NCBI RefSeq assembly: GCF_008831285.2
Contig: NC_045139.1
Coordinates: forward strand, 19,877,912 to 19,941,911
From: Nymphaea colorata
Taxonomy: Eukaryota; Streptophyta; Magnoliopsida; Nymphaeales; Nymphaeaceae
Direction: 5' to 3'
Length of the DNA: 64,000 nt
The notes beneath the pieces were generated by a model, which was not told the DNA's origin, made no database searches, and saw nothing but the letters and a program-made list of their open reading frames with translations. Positions 12,975 to 24,662 of this stretch are shown piece by piece. The position numbers and the translations under genes were made by a program. Positions within the stretch are counted from its first letter, which is position 1. Each line of letters opens with the position of its first letter.

Positions 12975-15900
12975 ATGCTAGTTCTTTCTTATTATTACAT
13001 AGTTTTTCATATATGGTTTGAAGTGCTTAGACCCAACCTGGAAGTTTCTTTCTGTATTCACGTGGTGTTGGCCCCCCTGAAAAACTAAAACTCAAGTAAA
13101 CTAGAAATTCCTGGACGTCGATAAGCAGCTTTTGTACAGACAAAATACAAAACGGCGGACTTGTATGGAGGCATCCAAAGTATGGTTTGGAGGGCATTTG
13201 AATAAGCCTGCTTTAATTAAATTTGGTCTTGGAACATCTGTCCGCGATGTGTGCTTTTGTCAAGGCGGTGCCAACCCTTCCTTCTTCTGAGCCGACGAGT
13301 GGGAATCTTATGCGGCCCAGCCTTGACGGCTTTACCATGCATCACCATCTCCAGTCCATTCCCATTGAGACTAGCAAGAAAAAAACAAATTAATGCTAAA
13401 CTTGAAACTTGCTTAAGTCTTAATTTCGGCCAAAATAACTTTGATTGCTAAAGAAAAATTTGCAGTCAAACCTGATTCCTTGTCACCCTTGACAATCATG
13501 ATTTCTTGACACTGATCAGATGGAGGACCAAATGGAACATTATATGTCAACTTCAACATTGTTTTCATTCCTCAAGAAATTTTCCTCTCTCTCTCTCTCT
13601 CACACACACACAAGTATTTTCAGAGGATGCATCTTTACACAATAGTGACCATACATATTTCAAAAAATAAATGACATGTATAATACCTTTACAAAGCCGA
13701 AAACAACTTCAAAAAGTAAGCATACCCTTGCAGAAGTGGCACACCTACATGTATGTTAGTGTGGCCAGTTGCCCACATCAGCCCCACAAAATACCTTCAT
13801 TTTTGCATTTCTGCTTTCGAACATTTGATTAATGATATATATTGATGCCCCTTCAAGCACGGAATTTTTGGATTAGTGCTCCTTCAAGCAAAGTTTCTTG
13901 CTCCGGCACTATCTGGCAACAACATGTGGATCCATTTATCACCGTGTAAAAGTGACAATGTAAATTTTAAGAGAAAATTATTCACATTCTACATGATAAA
14001 ATAGATGTGCTGGAATTCGGAAATCTAGAATTTTTGTATTTTATGCCCAATTCCCTTATACTGCGTCAAACTCTTGTCACTTTTGTGTTATTTCCATGTC
14101 TAATTGTTCTTTTCCACCTACTCAATCCATTTCCTTTCACACAAGACAATGACCAAAAAAAAAAAAAATGTCTTCCAATAATGATCCACCAATCCATTGG
14201 CATGCAATGAATTTCTTGGGAAGAATTTATTGATTCCCACTATAACCTGCTAAAATCACCAAACACTAAAACCACAGCAAGCGAGGGAAGAAGATCAATT
14301 TGAGTGGTTGGTTTGATTGTAAATGATCCTCTACCTTGCTAGCTGAAAGTCCTCTACCTCTCTCAATGCCTAACCCACAGCAACCTGCAAAAATCAACAC
14401 TAAACCCATGCCAAGCAAAGACAAAAAGAGTTTGCGGGGTTTGATCATCAATTATCTATGACCGACCACCTTGCTGGCTGAAACTCTCTTGTCTTTCTCA
14501 CAGGACATGTAGATCAGGAACCGTAGCTTTTATTAGGTAAGAAAGGAAGTATTACATATGGAAGATCTAACCTTACTGATAATCTTGTTAGAATTTGGTT
14601 TATTTTAATTCATTGAGCTGTTCCAAAATGCTTTGAGTTGATCTCCTTATAGCTTTACCACGTTCTTTGATCTTGTTTCTAACTTTATCAGCTTGGATTT
14701 GTTTTCTGAATTGCAACCGCCTTAAAGATGAACATGGATTCTTCTGTGTTTAGCTTGCTTCTATTTCAATTAAATGCATTTGAACTCAGCAGTTTCTTAA
14801 GTCGATGGGCATGTTAGTCTTTGCAAGGCATGGAAAGAACAATGGTAGATTGTTGCGTGACTTTGTTTTTTCACAAAATCTAAATCCACTCAAATACATA
14901 TTTACGTCGACTATGGAATGTTGGGCTTGCTGCCAAAGGGTTGGAGGGCTTTTAATTGTTAATATTCCACATTCCTTAAGTAGTAAGAACTGTAAGCAAG
15001 ATGCTTCAGTTATGCATTAGCAACAACATGGTATTTGGCCTTCTTGATTAGATGGAGAGACGACTCCAAGCAACAAAGTTTGGTCCAAAATAAGTTTCAG
15101 GCCAAACGTTGATAGTCAATTATTTGAGCATCCTGCCCAACAAACATGACTATGAAATGAGCATCTCTATAATTTGTGAATTGGAACCCTAGTCTAAATT
15201 GAATTGTTGACCTTAAAAATCCAATATTCGGTTGACTACGGCCCATTGAGTTTTTGTTGGACTATGTGAAAACTAAGAAACTCGACCAACACTAAAAGAA
15301 ATATTAGGTTAAGTTAGAATCACATTCTGTAAACCAACCACTACATTATATGGTAATGTGCTTGAATTTGGAATTGTCTTCCATAAATAGTTTTGTCAAC
15401 ATGGCCATAGGAGTTATCATGGATTTAGTTTCAAGTATTTACACACACAAGCATGTACATATACACATACACATATTTTCTCAGACAAAATCAGTCCTCC
15501 TTTGAAGTGAACAGCTTTGAGGCTCAAGAAATGGTGAATATCTCAAAGATCTTTGAGAAGACTTAACTTGGATCCAACTGCTGCCATTATTTCTTGAAGT
15601 TTATGTACTAAACTCTCAATGATCAACATGAACTAATAGATAAACGATCTCATGTTCGTTGTAGATAATGAATAGTGATGGATCTATTTTGGGATTTTTA
15701 AATTCAAAAGAATAAAAAAAGTTGTTTGACTCTTAGAACCAAGCTTGAGATGCTTGGGATCATAGAGAATCTTTTGAGCTTCGACACATGATGTGGAAAA
15801 TTTCAATTCTCAAAACCAGTTGGCTAGACCATCAAACCATTTTCACCTTATGTTCTATTGAGAATCATTATTTACATCCAGTTGTCGTACCCTCCACCTA

Positions 15901-16235
15901 TCATTCACAACTAGATAAAGAACAAAAAATATAATTGTTTGATTAACTATAGGATCGAAAATTTCAAGAAGTCTGCTCTTCTTTCTTGTATGTGCCTTTT
16001 AATATGCTAAATTGATAAAACCACTATACTTCTTGATTTTTAGAACTAGTTAAATTTGACTACATTATGAGAAAAGGCCAGGAACAAAATCCTATTATTA
16101 TTTCTAATGAGAGCTTTGCATTCTTCGTCAATTACTTTTCTCTATTGAGGATATTGCATTGCATTATAAAAAGATAGGTTTTGGTGGGGATGTGTAGAGA
16201 GAGAAGGGGGTAGTAGAGAGTCCAAGAGTTGCCAC
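12975..16235. other. Intergenic DNA with a diverged tandem duplication, no gene seen
   Basis: No frame has recognisable protein motifs. A CT tract followed by a CA tract lies at about 13587-13611. A diverged repeat of about 137 bases occurs at 14244-14520. The rest is AT-rich spacer up to the Copia insertion. Confidence 0.6.
14244..14520. repeat. Diverged tandem duplication, period about 137 bp
   Basis: AACCTGC(T/A)AAAATCA starts at 14244 and again at 14382. CCTTGCT(A/G)GCTGAAA starts at 14334 and again at 14470. The order and spacing are kept, so this is an old tandem duplication with many substitutions. No function is apparent. Confidence 0.7.
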
Positions 16236-16484
16236 TGTTGGAACTTTGGAATGAATCAAGATAGCGACCAAACGAAAATTCTGAAAAAGCTTGATGTGTC
16301 TCACACCATAGCAGCCCAGTGATGGGGACAGGCAATTCACGTATAGCTAAGGGGATCGATTACCCAGACGGTAAAAGCTTGATGTGTCTCACACCATCAT
16401 AAGACACGAGTATTTATACTTAGGGTTCGAAACGAATATGGACCCGTATTGACGCAGGACTATCCAGATGGAGAAATCCCAACA
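16236..16484 (-). repeat. Copia 3' LTR (left), internally rearranged
   Basis: Homologous to the right LTR at both ends. It lacks the segment matching about 22655-22835 and carries instead an extra 25-base copy (16285-16309) of a unit that also occurs in its normal place at 16373-16397. The minus-strand LTR start TGTTGGGATTTC directly follows the polypurine tract. Confidence 0.88.
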
Positions 16485-16495
16485 ATCTCCCACTA
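16485..16495 (-). other. Copia polypurine tract
   Basis: On the minus strand the sequence reads AGTGGGAGAT immediately before the TGTTGGG start of the 3' LTR. This is the expected position and composition of the plus-strand primer of a Copia element. Confidence 0.75.
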
Positions 16496-16699
16496 GTCTA
16501 AGTCGATATCAAGGGTAAACAAAATGAATGGATTAGCCTTAAAATCCATTCCAAGGTCCCAACTTTGTTGTCTTACAAAACTTCTCAACAAACAAAATGA
16601 GAATACAAAACAAATAGACAACAAACTTAATGAGAATCAACAAACTGTATGTGATCACATTCATAAATGTTTGCATAATAGTGTGTTTACATTGAACTA

Positions 16700-17463
16700 C
16701 ACAAATTCATCCTCTTAACATGTTCAAAAAACATACCAGATGCTAACGCTTTAGTAAGAGGATATGCAACCATATCTGTAGTCCCAATGTGTTGAATACA
16801 CACTAGTTGGTTCTCTGTCCTTTCCTTAACAACAAAATACTTAATTTCATATGCTCACAAGAAGTAGTACTTTTGTTGTTGTTGGAAAAAGACACTGCAG
16901 CTTCATTATCATAGTGAACCTTAACTGGTCTATCAATAGATTCCACTATCTTGAGCTGTGAAATGAAATCCTTTATCCAAATTGTCTGTGATGTAGTCTC
17001 ATATAATGCAATGAATTCTGCTTCCATGGTGTGAGCAGCAGTCACAGTTTGCTTTTTGCTCCCCCATGAGATGGCACCTCCTGAGAGAAGAAAAACAAAA
17101 CCAGTAGTAGACTTTCTACTATCGATACATCCTCCAAGATCGGCATCAGAATAGCCAATCACTTCTAAATGGTCCACCTTGCGATATGTCAACATATAAT
17201 CTTTTGTCCCTTGCAAGTACCGCATGACTCTTTACGGCCTTCCAATGTGCAATGCCTGGATTAAATTGAAATCTACCAAGCATCCCAACAGCAAAGAAAA
17301 TGTCAGGCCTAGTGCAAATCTGCGCATACTGCAAGCTGCCAACTGCTGATGCATATGGAATGTTGATCATTTGTGCCTTTTCAAATTCGTCCTTTGGACA
17401 ATCATTTAGGCTCAATTTATCCCCTTTAGCTATGGGTACCGAAATAGGAGAACAATTCTTCAT
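16700..17463 (-). pseudogene. Copia RNase H region, broken
   Basis: Frames at 17463-17146 and 17225-16803 encode the end of the Copia polyprotein. Visible features are the pre-RNase H tract with a YLQGTKDY-like motif, GYSDADLGGC with a catalytic aspartate, STTGFVFLLSGGAISW, and MEAEFIALYE with a catalytic glutamate. A frameshift near 17225 splits it. Past 16803 the frame shifts again and the remaining tail is recognisable down to about 16700. It is the 3' end of the same polyprotein as the RT to its right. Confidence 0.85.
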
Positions 17464-17539
17464 CTCATATCTCTTAAGAACTTTATTGATGTATGCTCAT
17501 TGGGAGATACTTAAAACACATTTAGATCTGTCTCGATGA

Positions 17540-18724
17540 ATCTCAATGCCGAGAACAAATGAAGCCTCACCCATGTCCTTCATCTCAAAATGAGATGCGA
17601 GAAAATGTTTGGTTTCAGTTAGCAATTGAATATCATTAGAAGCAAGTAAAATGTCATCCATATAAAGTCAAAATTATGAACTTACTCCCACATGTCTTAA
17701 GATACACACATCGATCAATGATGTTTTCTGTAAACCCAAAAATCGTAATGACTTCGGAAAACTTAATGTACCATTGACGTGAGGCATGTTTAAGTCCATA
17801 AATCGCTTTATTAGGCTTGCAAACCAAATGATCTTTACCACTCTCAGAAAACCCTTGAGGTTGATCCCTATATATCTCTTCATCCAAATCACCATTCAAG
17901 AAAACCGTTTTCACATCCATCTGATGTAGCTCTAAGTCAAAATGAGCTACAAGTGCAAGGACAATCCTCATTGACTCTTTAGTAGAGACAAGTGAATATG
18001 TGTCATTATAGTCAATGCCCTCCATTTGTGTGAATCCTTTAGCAACCAATCTTGCCTTGTATCTCTCTATGTTGCCTTTAGAGTCCCTCTTGGTTTTAAA
18101 GACCCATTTACACCCTACAGGTTTTACTCATTTAAGCAACAACACAAGGCTCCATGTCTGGTTTTTAACCATAGAGTCAAGCTCTTCTTTCATGGCATTA
18201 ATCCAGAATCTGTATTGTTTGCTTTCAATGGCTTCATTGAATGTGAAAGGATCATCATCAACATCTATGAAATCATTAGGCTCTTGTAGGTATACCACAT
18301 AGTCTGATGATATGGCAGATCTCCTGGCTCTTGCAGATCTACGAACAGGTAATTGATCATTTTCAATTTGTATGTCTACATCCTGTTCGTGTTCATCAGT
18401 ATGATCTACATTTAATTCATCTGGATTTGATGCATTACCTGTATGATCTGCATTCATGTCATCATGAGAGACAACATAATCATACACACTTGCATTCTTT
18501 TTAGTAGGTCTACTTTCAGTATCCTGTATTTCCTCAAAAATGAGGTTTTGTAATGCATCTAATCCAAATGAGCCATCTTCCAGGAACTTAGTCTTATCTG
18601 TTTCCATAATATGCGGTGTATGAGATGGAAAATAAAACCTATAGCCTTTCGATCTTTCTGGATAACCAATAAAGAAACCACTGGTTGTTCTAGGATCAAA
18701 GGCTTTTATGTAAGGGTTGTACAA
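17540..18724 (-). pseudogene. Copia reverse transcriptase region, broken
   Basis: The frame from 18724 to 18128 carries the integrase-RT linker and the RT start (WINAMKEELDSM). The frame from 18049 to 17654 carries the RT core with VAKGFTQMEGIDY, LDLELHQMDVKTVFLNGDL (first catalytic Asp) and a KAIYGLKHASRQWY motif. The second catalytic motif, YMDD, is at 17653-17664 but in a shifted frame, so a base change just upstream disconnects it. A stop codon also separates 18128 from 18049. The product cannot be made intact. Confidence 0.88.
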
Positions 18725-18873
18725 CTTAGCTTCAACAGGACATCCTCATATGTGCATATAAGAGAGAGAAGGTTTCCTACCTGTCCACAATTCGTAAGGA
18801 GTTATGGGAACAAATTTAGTAGGAACCCTATTTTGGATATGCACTACTGTCCTGAGAGCTTCACCCCACAAGG

Positions 18874-20034
18874 TTAGAGAGAGAGAGTAGAATAATTTAA
18901 CATAGCTCGAACTATTTCCTTAAGCGTCCGATTTCTCCTTTCAGCCACACCATTTTGGTAGGCACTGCTTGGCATGATGTATTGAGGCACAATGTCTTCT
19001 TCCTTTAGAAATCGCGCTAATGGTCCCTCCCTTTGTCCCATCTCAGTAAACCTACTATAATATTCACCACCTCTATCTGATCTGACTATTTTGATAACCT
19101 CATCGGTTTGTTTCTCTACTTCTTTCTTATAGTCTTTGAAAACTTGACACACATCGGATTTTTCAAAGATTAAGTAGAGATACAAATACCGAGAATAGTC
19201 ATCTATAAAGGTGACAAAATACTTTTCGCAAGTGTAACAAGGAGGGAAAGGTCCACAAACATCTGTATGAACAATTCCTAACTTTTCAGTACATCGCTCG
19301 GCACCTTCTTTATATATGTTAGTTTGCTTTGCCTTTATGCAATCTACACATATGTCTTTATCCGTAAAATCAAGAGATCGTAAAATCCCTTCATTTAAGA
19401 GTCTCCTTATTCTCTTTTCAGAGATATGACCCAAACGACGGTGCCATAGCATGTACGAATCATCCTTTATGGTACTACGCTTATTGCCACTTATACAATG
19501 ACTAGAAACCAACAATTCATGAGATTGCATCTTCACATTCAACTTGTATAAATCATCACACAAAATAGCAGAAGCAATTTCAACAAGATCTTTATAAATC
19601 AACATTTTTGAATTTTCAAACTTTAAACAGAAATCAAATTTGTCCAGTCTTGATACAGAAATTAGGTTTCTACTATATGATGGAACAAAGAAAACATCAT
19701 GAAGATCCAAAACAAAGCCAGTATCAAGCCTAATATGGCATTCTCCTACAGCTTTCACATGTGAGCGCATTTTGTTTTCTGAGAAAATGTTCATCTCACG
19801 TAGCGTTGGTTCCCTTTTGCTTAGAAAGTCCTGTAAAGAATTGGCAATATGCAAAGTAGCACCAGAGTCAATCCACCAGCTATTAATAGGAACATGTAAC
19901 ATATTACTTTCAAGTGAAACAAATGACATGTTACCTTTCTTCTCTAACCAATTCTTGTACTTGATGTAGTCTGACTTCTTATATCCATTTTTCTTGCAAA
20001 AGAAACACTTTATAGGAGCTAAGTTAGTTTGCAT
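18874..20034 (-). pseudogene. Copia zinc knuckle, protease and integrase
   Basis: A 386-codon open stretch. It begins with a zinc knuckle in which expected His and Cys positions read Tyr (CFFCKKNGYKKSDY), so metal binding is probably lost. Protease follows with WWIDSGATLH, active-site Asp intact. Integrase has an H-H-C-C zinc region (WHRRLGH then CVDC) and a D-D-E core: [30 protein letters not shown]. The frame ends at 18874 after a CTCTCTCTCTCT run, where loss or gain of a dinucleotide shifts the frame; beyond it the same protein continues in another frame and meets a TGA in a tryptophan position. Confidence 0.9.
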
Positions 20035-20049
20035 AATTTGAGAAGCAGT

Positions 20050-20787
20050 TTAACCTGTTGACTTATTTTTGGCGCTCCTTTTCATTAAATTTTTCTTTAT
20101 GCCAACTTTACCAGCCCCAGAGTGAGAAACCATATGTGCACTTTGCAACTTCTCACCCTTTATCCTTTCCTTCTCTTCAACACACTTAGACATCAATTCA
20201 TTGAATATCCATTCAGTATTATGTGTGTTGTAACTGATCTTAAAATGAGTGTATTCAGCTGGTAAAGAGGTCAAAATAAAGAATACCAAGAATGATTTAG
20301 AAATAGTCAACTTTATGTCATTCAATTGAGAAGCAATGTTCCTCATTTCTAACAGATGCTGGCGAATGTTACCCCCTCTTTGATATTTCATAAATATTAA
20401 TTTTGACATTAAGGTATTAGCTCTAGCTTTATGAGAGCTGACAAACTGAGCCTCAACTGCATCCAAGAACTCTCTCACCGTTCTACAAGGTGGGATAGCA
20501 CCACGTATGTTCTTAGCGACCCTTGATTGTAAAAGCAACAAGCTTAGTCGGTTAGAACGCTCCCACTTGTCAAAATATACTGTTTCATTATGTGTACTTT
20601 GTGGTGTAAGAGGAGGTGGCTCAGGTCGCCTCAAAGCCATATCCAGATTCATATACCCCAATGTAAACACAACATTTTCTTTCCATTCAACATAATTCGA
20701 ATCATCAAGTAAATGGATAGAATTTGAGTCATTAAAATAAATAAAACCAGGCACTGCAGATGACAAAAGACATCGATAAGTTGACAT
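20050..20787 (-). pseudogene. Copia gag
   Basis: A 245-codon frame with the Copia gag pattern: LDDSNYVEWKENV near the start, LRRPEPPPLT, and a UBN2-type middle (VREFLDAVEAQF then MSKLIFMKYQRGGNIRQHL). It is in the same frame as the protease/integrase stretch and is separated from it only by one TAA at about 20050-20052, so gag and pol were originally one polyprotein. The start ATG at 20787 is well placed, but 1.8 kb of leader separates it from the 5' LTR. Confidence 0.88.
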
Positions 20788-21467
20788 GCATCATATGAGA
20801 CAAATCATATGGAACAGTAAACTAAATAAAAGGCTCTTTATGTCTACTATTTCCTAGAGAAATACCCGGGGTCATTAGGATACTACTTTGGTAATATACC
20901 TAATATGCATATGTATTCCGTCTTAACTTTATCTAGTAAAACTAAGAAATGTAAATCCAAACTATAGTTAAACATAACACCTTTGGGTGTAAAATGACAG
21001 AACTATGTAAGGATCTATTTTCCTATTTTACTCTACTCATTCTCTTGAACATAACACACTACCTTTGGGTAATTATGTTACTTCAAATGAGAATAAATAC
21101 AACATGAAACACTAATGTGCCTTTCAATCATGCGTAGTTACTTTGGTGAGGTATGACATGATTTAACTAATCATAGGCTCTTTACATTAGCGTTATCGTA
21201 CAAACTTTATTATCATACAATAAAACTAACTTTAGCATAATCCTAAACAAAACATGATACAAGAATATGTTATAATAACATATATAAAATGAAATACATG
21301 AATCACATGAATCATTTTTGCATAATCAACTTAATGCTATCTAAATTGTTCATTAAAGCTCCATAAAACATAATGAATCGGTCTCGTATCGATCTAAAAT
21401 GATCGAACCAATCCATTAAATACCTTAAATGGACATACAACCACATATACCAGCTCCCTCTAGCTTA
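20788..21467. other. Copia leader, AT-rich part
   Basis: Untranslated element sequence between gag and the 20-21-bp array. It has no open frame of note and includes short imperfect repeats of a TTTGGGT(G/A)-type phrase. Inferred to belong to the Copia because the element's LTRs enclose it. Confidence 0.6.
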
Positions 21468-21745
21468 GAACCGGTCCCGTATCAGTCCTAAATGGAGTGA
21501 ACTGGTGAAAAACTAGATGAACCGGTCCGAAAAGGGAAAGAACCGGTCTCCAACAACTCTGAATCAGTTTGAAAAAGCTCGAATCGGTTCTGAAACTGAA
21601 TGAACCGATCTGAAAATCAACTGAACCGGTCCAGAAATGGTTCGAATCAGCCCCAAAATGCCCGAACCGGTCCCCAAAAGCCTGAACCGGTCTTAAAAGA
21701 TCTGAATCGGTTCTGAAACGGACCGAATCGGTTCTGTTTTAAAAA
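21468..21745. repeat. 13-unit tandem array of about 20-21 bp in the Copia leader
   Basis: Units starting GAACCGGTC, GAATCGGTT or close variants begin at 21468, 21499, 21519, 21540, 21561, 21581, 21602, 21623, 21644, 21664, 21684, 21704 and 21725. All intervals after the first are 20 or 21 bases, about two turns of DNA. The core is near-palindromic (AACCGGTT). The second half of most units is A-rich (CNGAAAA). It lies between the 5' LTR and gag. Confidence 0.92.
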
Positions 21746-22606
21746 TCAGTCGGACTCGACCCGATCCAGAAAAACAAAACGCGGGCAGAAGAATGGGCGG
21801 GAACAAGATTTTTTTTTTTTTTTAAATCTTTATGGATCCGGGTCGGGTCAGCATGACCCGACCCGGGTCCGACCCACCCGCTCGACCGCGCGAGCGGTTT
21901 CGGGGAAGGCCGAAATGCCTCCCACCGCCGCTGTCCTAGCCAAATGGCAGAGGCGATGGGGCGGCTGGATGCGTTTCAGCCGGCCCTCCCATCGGCCATG
22001 GGACGTTTCCGGAAGTCGCCTGGCACCGTCCGACACCCGGGCGACACCACCGGCCACTCCCAGTGGCTGGTGGGCAAGGATGCCCCACCCCCGTTCTTCT
22101 TTGAAGCTATAAACAGAAACGGGAGGGGCGTCGGGCGATCTTCATTTCCGCCGCCTGAAGAAGGCGGCCAGACGATAAAGAACTCCGAGCGGTCCTCACT
22201 TCCGACTCCCGCCGCCTGTGGATGGTGGCCGGACGTCGTAGGGCTCTGAGCGGTCCACGCCTGAATGCCCATCCCTCTTCCCGTTTCCTCTTTTTCCCTC
22301 TTTCGTGGCTGCGATGCCTGCGACATACGCAAGGGCCACCAGCGGGACCGGGTCATGCCAGGATGGCTGGAAACCATCCGACTTTCCGACGACAAACACC
22401 TGCCCAAAACCGACCGTCCCTATCCCTGTTCCTTTCTCTGCGGCTGCAACGGAAGCCTAACGGCTTCCATCACCCATTCTGCAACAGAGGAAGAAACAGG
22501 CACCCGGTGGCCTCTTCTTCCACGTTTCTACCCTATTCCCATTGCGTGAAAACAGAATGCAAAGGGGAAACGCGCAGAGGAATCGTGGTGTGGGCCCATA
22601 ACCCAT
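21746..22606. other. GC-rich part of the Copia leader
   Basis: A sharp shift to GC-rich sequence after a T-run (21811-21824), including the near-palindromic GGGTCGGGTCAGCATGACCC at 21840-21859. Overlapping open frames occur on both strands (for example 21976-22407 minus), as GC-rich DNA allows by chance, and none shows known motifs. Just inside the 5' LTR, where a primer-binding site is expected, I see no clear match to the usual initiator-Met tRNA site. Confidence 0.55.
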
Positions 22607-23006
22607 TGTTGTAGCTTTGGGATGAATAAAGATAGCGACCAAACGAAAATGCATAAATTGAAATTACATTCATGATTCACGTGTGTTTCATATAGGACGG
22701 AAGAAGAACCTGTAGAGGCGACCGCCGACTGAATGTCGGCAGCTGTTGGAAGAATGGCTACAGTCCCCATAGAGTCGTTTCCCAACGGAAGTAGCGGCGG
22801 CGGCGGTGGCAGTGGGTTTCTCTCCTGAGCCATAGCAGCCCATTGATGGGGACAGACAATTCACGTATGGCTAAGGGGACCAATTACCCAGACGGTAAAA
22901 GCTTGATGTGTCTCACACCATCACAAGACATGAGTATTTATACTTAGGTTCGAAACGGATATAGACCTGTATCGACGCAGGACATCCAGATAAAGAAATC
23001 CCAACC
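22607..23006 (-). repeat. Copia 5' LTR (right), full-length copy
   Basis: About 400 bases, beginning TGTTGTAGCTTTGGG and ending in CCAACC, where the left LTR has CCAACA. It contains a GC-rich insert with a GCGGCGGCGG run (about 22792-22804) that is absent from the left LTR. The shared 3' half matches the left LTR closely. Confidence 0.85.
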
Positions 23007-23438
23007 CCCACTGGCTGGGGTTTCGAATGGAGGAGAGGACACTGGTTCTCCCCCTCTCCTCAGCAGAGCTTCATTGATGGTGTGAGAGGGGTGAAAGTGA
23101 CAACGGACACCTTCGATATGGACTCACGGAAAGGGCATGTTCAGATGAGACAGATTTGGGCCAGTTCCCAGCCTGCAGCAAGCGATGAAAGGATGGAGTA
23201 AGAAGATAACTGCCCAAAAGGTCACTGGGGTCAGCAGAGCTGTGGCCTGGCTAGAGAAAAGAAATCTGCAGAGGGTGAGGAACACATTGCAAACACGAAA
23301 CAGAAAAGCCCTAGAGGAGTGGATTTGATTAATCAAAGCCCCAATCGCTCCAGGTCATCGATAGTGCAAGGAGAAGCTGCTCAAATGCAAAGCGCTTTGC
23401 TATCGTTAGAAACCAGATAGATTGATGAAAAGAAAACA
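23007..23438 (+). other. Region between the Copia and the LINE ORF1, possible LINE 5' UTR
   Basis: The sequence is fairly GC-rich and purine-rich and leads into the LINE ORF1. It has no clear coding frame. It may be the LINE's 5' untranslated region, which would place the Copia insertion at or within the 5' end of the LINE. The junction is not resolvable here. Confidence 0.35.
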
Positions 23439-24333
23439 GTGTACAACTCAAATTATTTCCTTCAAGGCGATGTCGAAACCTTTCAAATACACAGCTATTA
23501 CTGCTCTTGTAGGCGGAAAAGGAAACAGATGGATTATCCTTTTATTTTTGAAGCTCTTCGTAAGCAGTGGCCGCGTATTCCAATAGTGAAGTTCACTACA
23601 GTTAGGAAGGGGAACTTCTTAGTTAGAACAGATTCAGAGGCAGGTGTTCAAAAAGTTCTCAAACTTGGTGATTGGAAAGTTGTTGGTAGGCTCCTCCTAG
23701 CAAATAGATGGCTTCCGGGTCAAGAGTTAAAAGTTGCTGCTTCAACTAAGGTACGAATATGGAATTCAACTCCCTTAGTGTCTATTTGAGTTGTGGATCG
23801 AGAAAGCTTTCGAGGAAATTGTAGTTGTTATGGATGCTCGATATGTTGGCATGGATCAGTGCATTAAAAAGGTTGATAAAGGGGGATTCGCTAGAATCCT
23901 TATAGAGGCCCAGTTGGGTGTCATTCCCATGGCCCATGTGCTAATGAGGTACGAGTATGGAAAAAGCATCATGCAGCAAGTCGAATATGAGAACAGAGTA
24001 AAGTTCTACGATCAGTCTGGTTCTATAACATATTTCACCAGTGTGTGTGGATTCAAACAAACAGAAACAGGGAATAAAAGGGAGGACAAGGGTGGATGGT
24101 CGTCAGTGAAGATGGTGAAAAGGTACAACCGTAAAGGGCTGGCAGACGAAGGTCCATCTCTCAGTGAGGGTAGTAGGTATAAGATTTTAGAAGCTAAGCC
24201 TGAAGAAAATAAAAAGGATGAATCCATAAAAACGTTGGCTACCCCATTACACAATCTGATCTATTCCAAGGTGAATGACAGGACTGGATATAACCAAGAG
24301 AAGAACATGACAAGACCAAGGGAAGAGCCATAG
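23439..24333 (+). pseudogene. LINE ORF1 remnant (DUF4283-type)
   Basis: Frames 23439-23789 and 23791-24333 give a DUF4283-like domain: FEALRKQWPRIP, RKGNFLVRTDSEAGVQKVL, then GDWKVVGRLLLANRW, followed by a segment with LGVIPMAHVLMRYEYGK as seen before the zinc knuckle in plant LINE ORF1 proteins. A frameshift near 23780-23810 splits the two parts. ORF1 proteins bind the LINE RNA. The zinc knuckle is not clear. Confidence 0.78.
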
Positions 24334-24662
24334 GAAAAAGCTACAGCTCAAGCGTCGTCTGAACTTGTTACGGTTACTAGTGCCAGAGACATATTCCCCT
24401 CACCACCTCCCGGTTTTGCCATTTCAGAAGGAAGAAGGGAAGGAAATGCTCAAGATGATCCATCCGGATTCACATGCATTTAACAGAGTAAAAGAACCAA
24501 AAGGAAAAGGGGTGGAAATTCAAAAAAATGAAACTTAAGACAAGTTGACTTTAATTTGTCTAAAAGAAAGGCTCAGATATAAGATGGAGAGATGCAAGAT
24601 CAGGAGATGATGGTCAAACATCTGTCAATAGATCACACTCTCCTGCTAATGCACCCTACCAT

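Larger units (their letters stand above)
16236..23006 (-). mobile_element. Decayed Copia LTR retrotransposon, minus strand
   Basis: LTRs lie at 16236-16484 (3' LTR in element orientation) and 22607-23006 (5' LTR). Both begin TGTTG on the plus strand; the left ends CCAACA and the right has mutated to CCAACC. Flanks GCCAC and CCCAC match at four of five bases, a probable target duplication. Reading right to left, the interior holds a long leader, gag, zinc knuckle, protease, integrase, RT and RNase H, which is Copia order because integrase precedes RT. Stop codons and frameshifts break the polyprotein, so it cannot act on its own. By eye the homologous 175 bases of the LTRs differ at about 16 sites, mostly transitions, so the insertion is old. 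Confidence 0.93.

Noticed and set aside
21976-22407. 143-codon minus-strand frame in GC-rich Copia leader
   Set aside because: GC-rich DNA has few stops in all frames; overlapping frames on both strands are equally open and none shows motifs.
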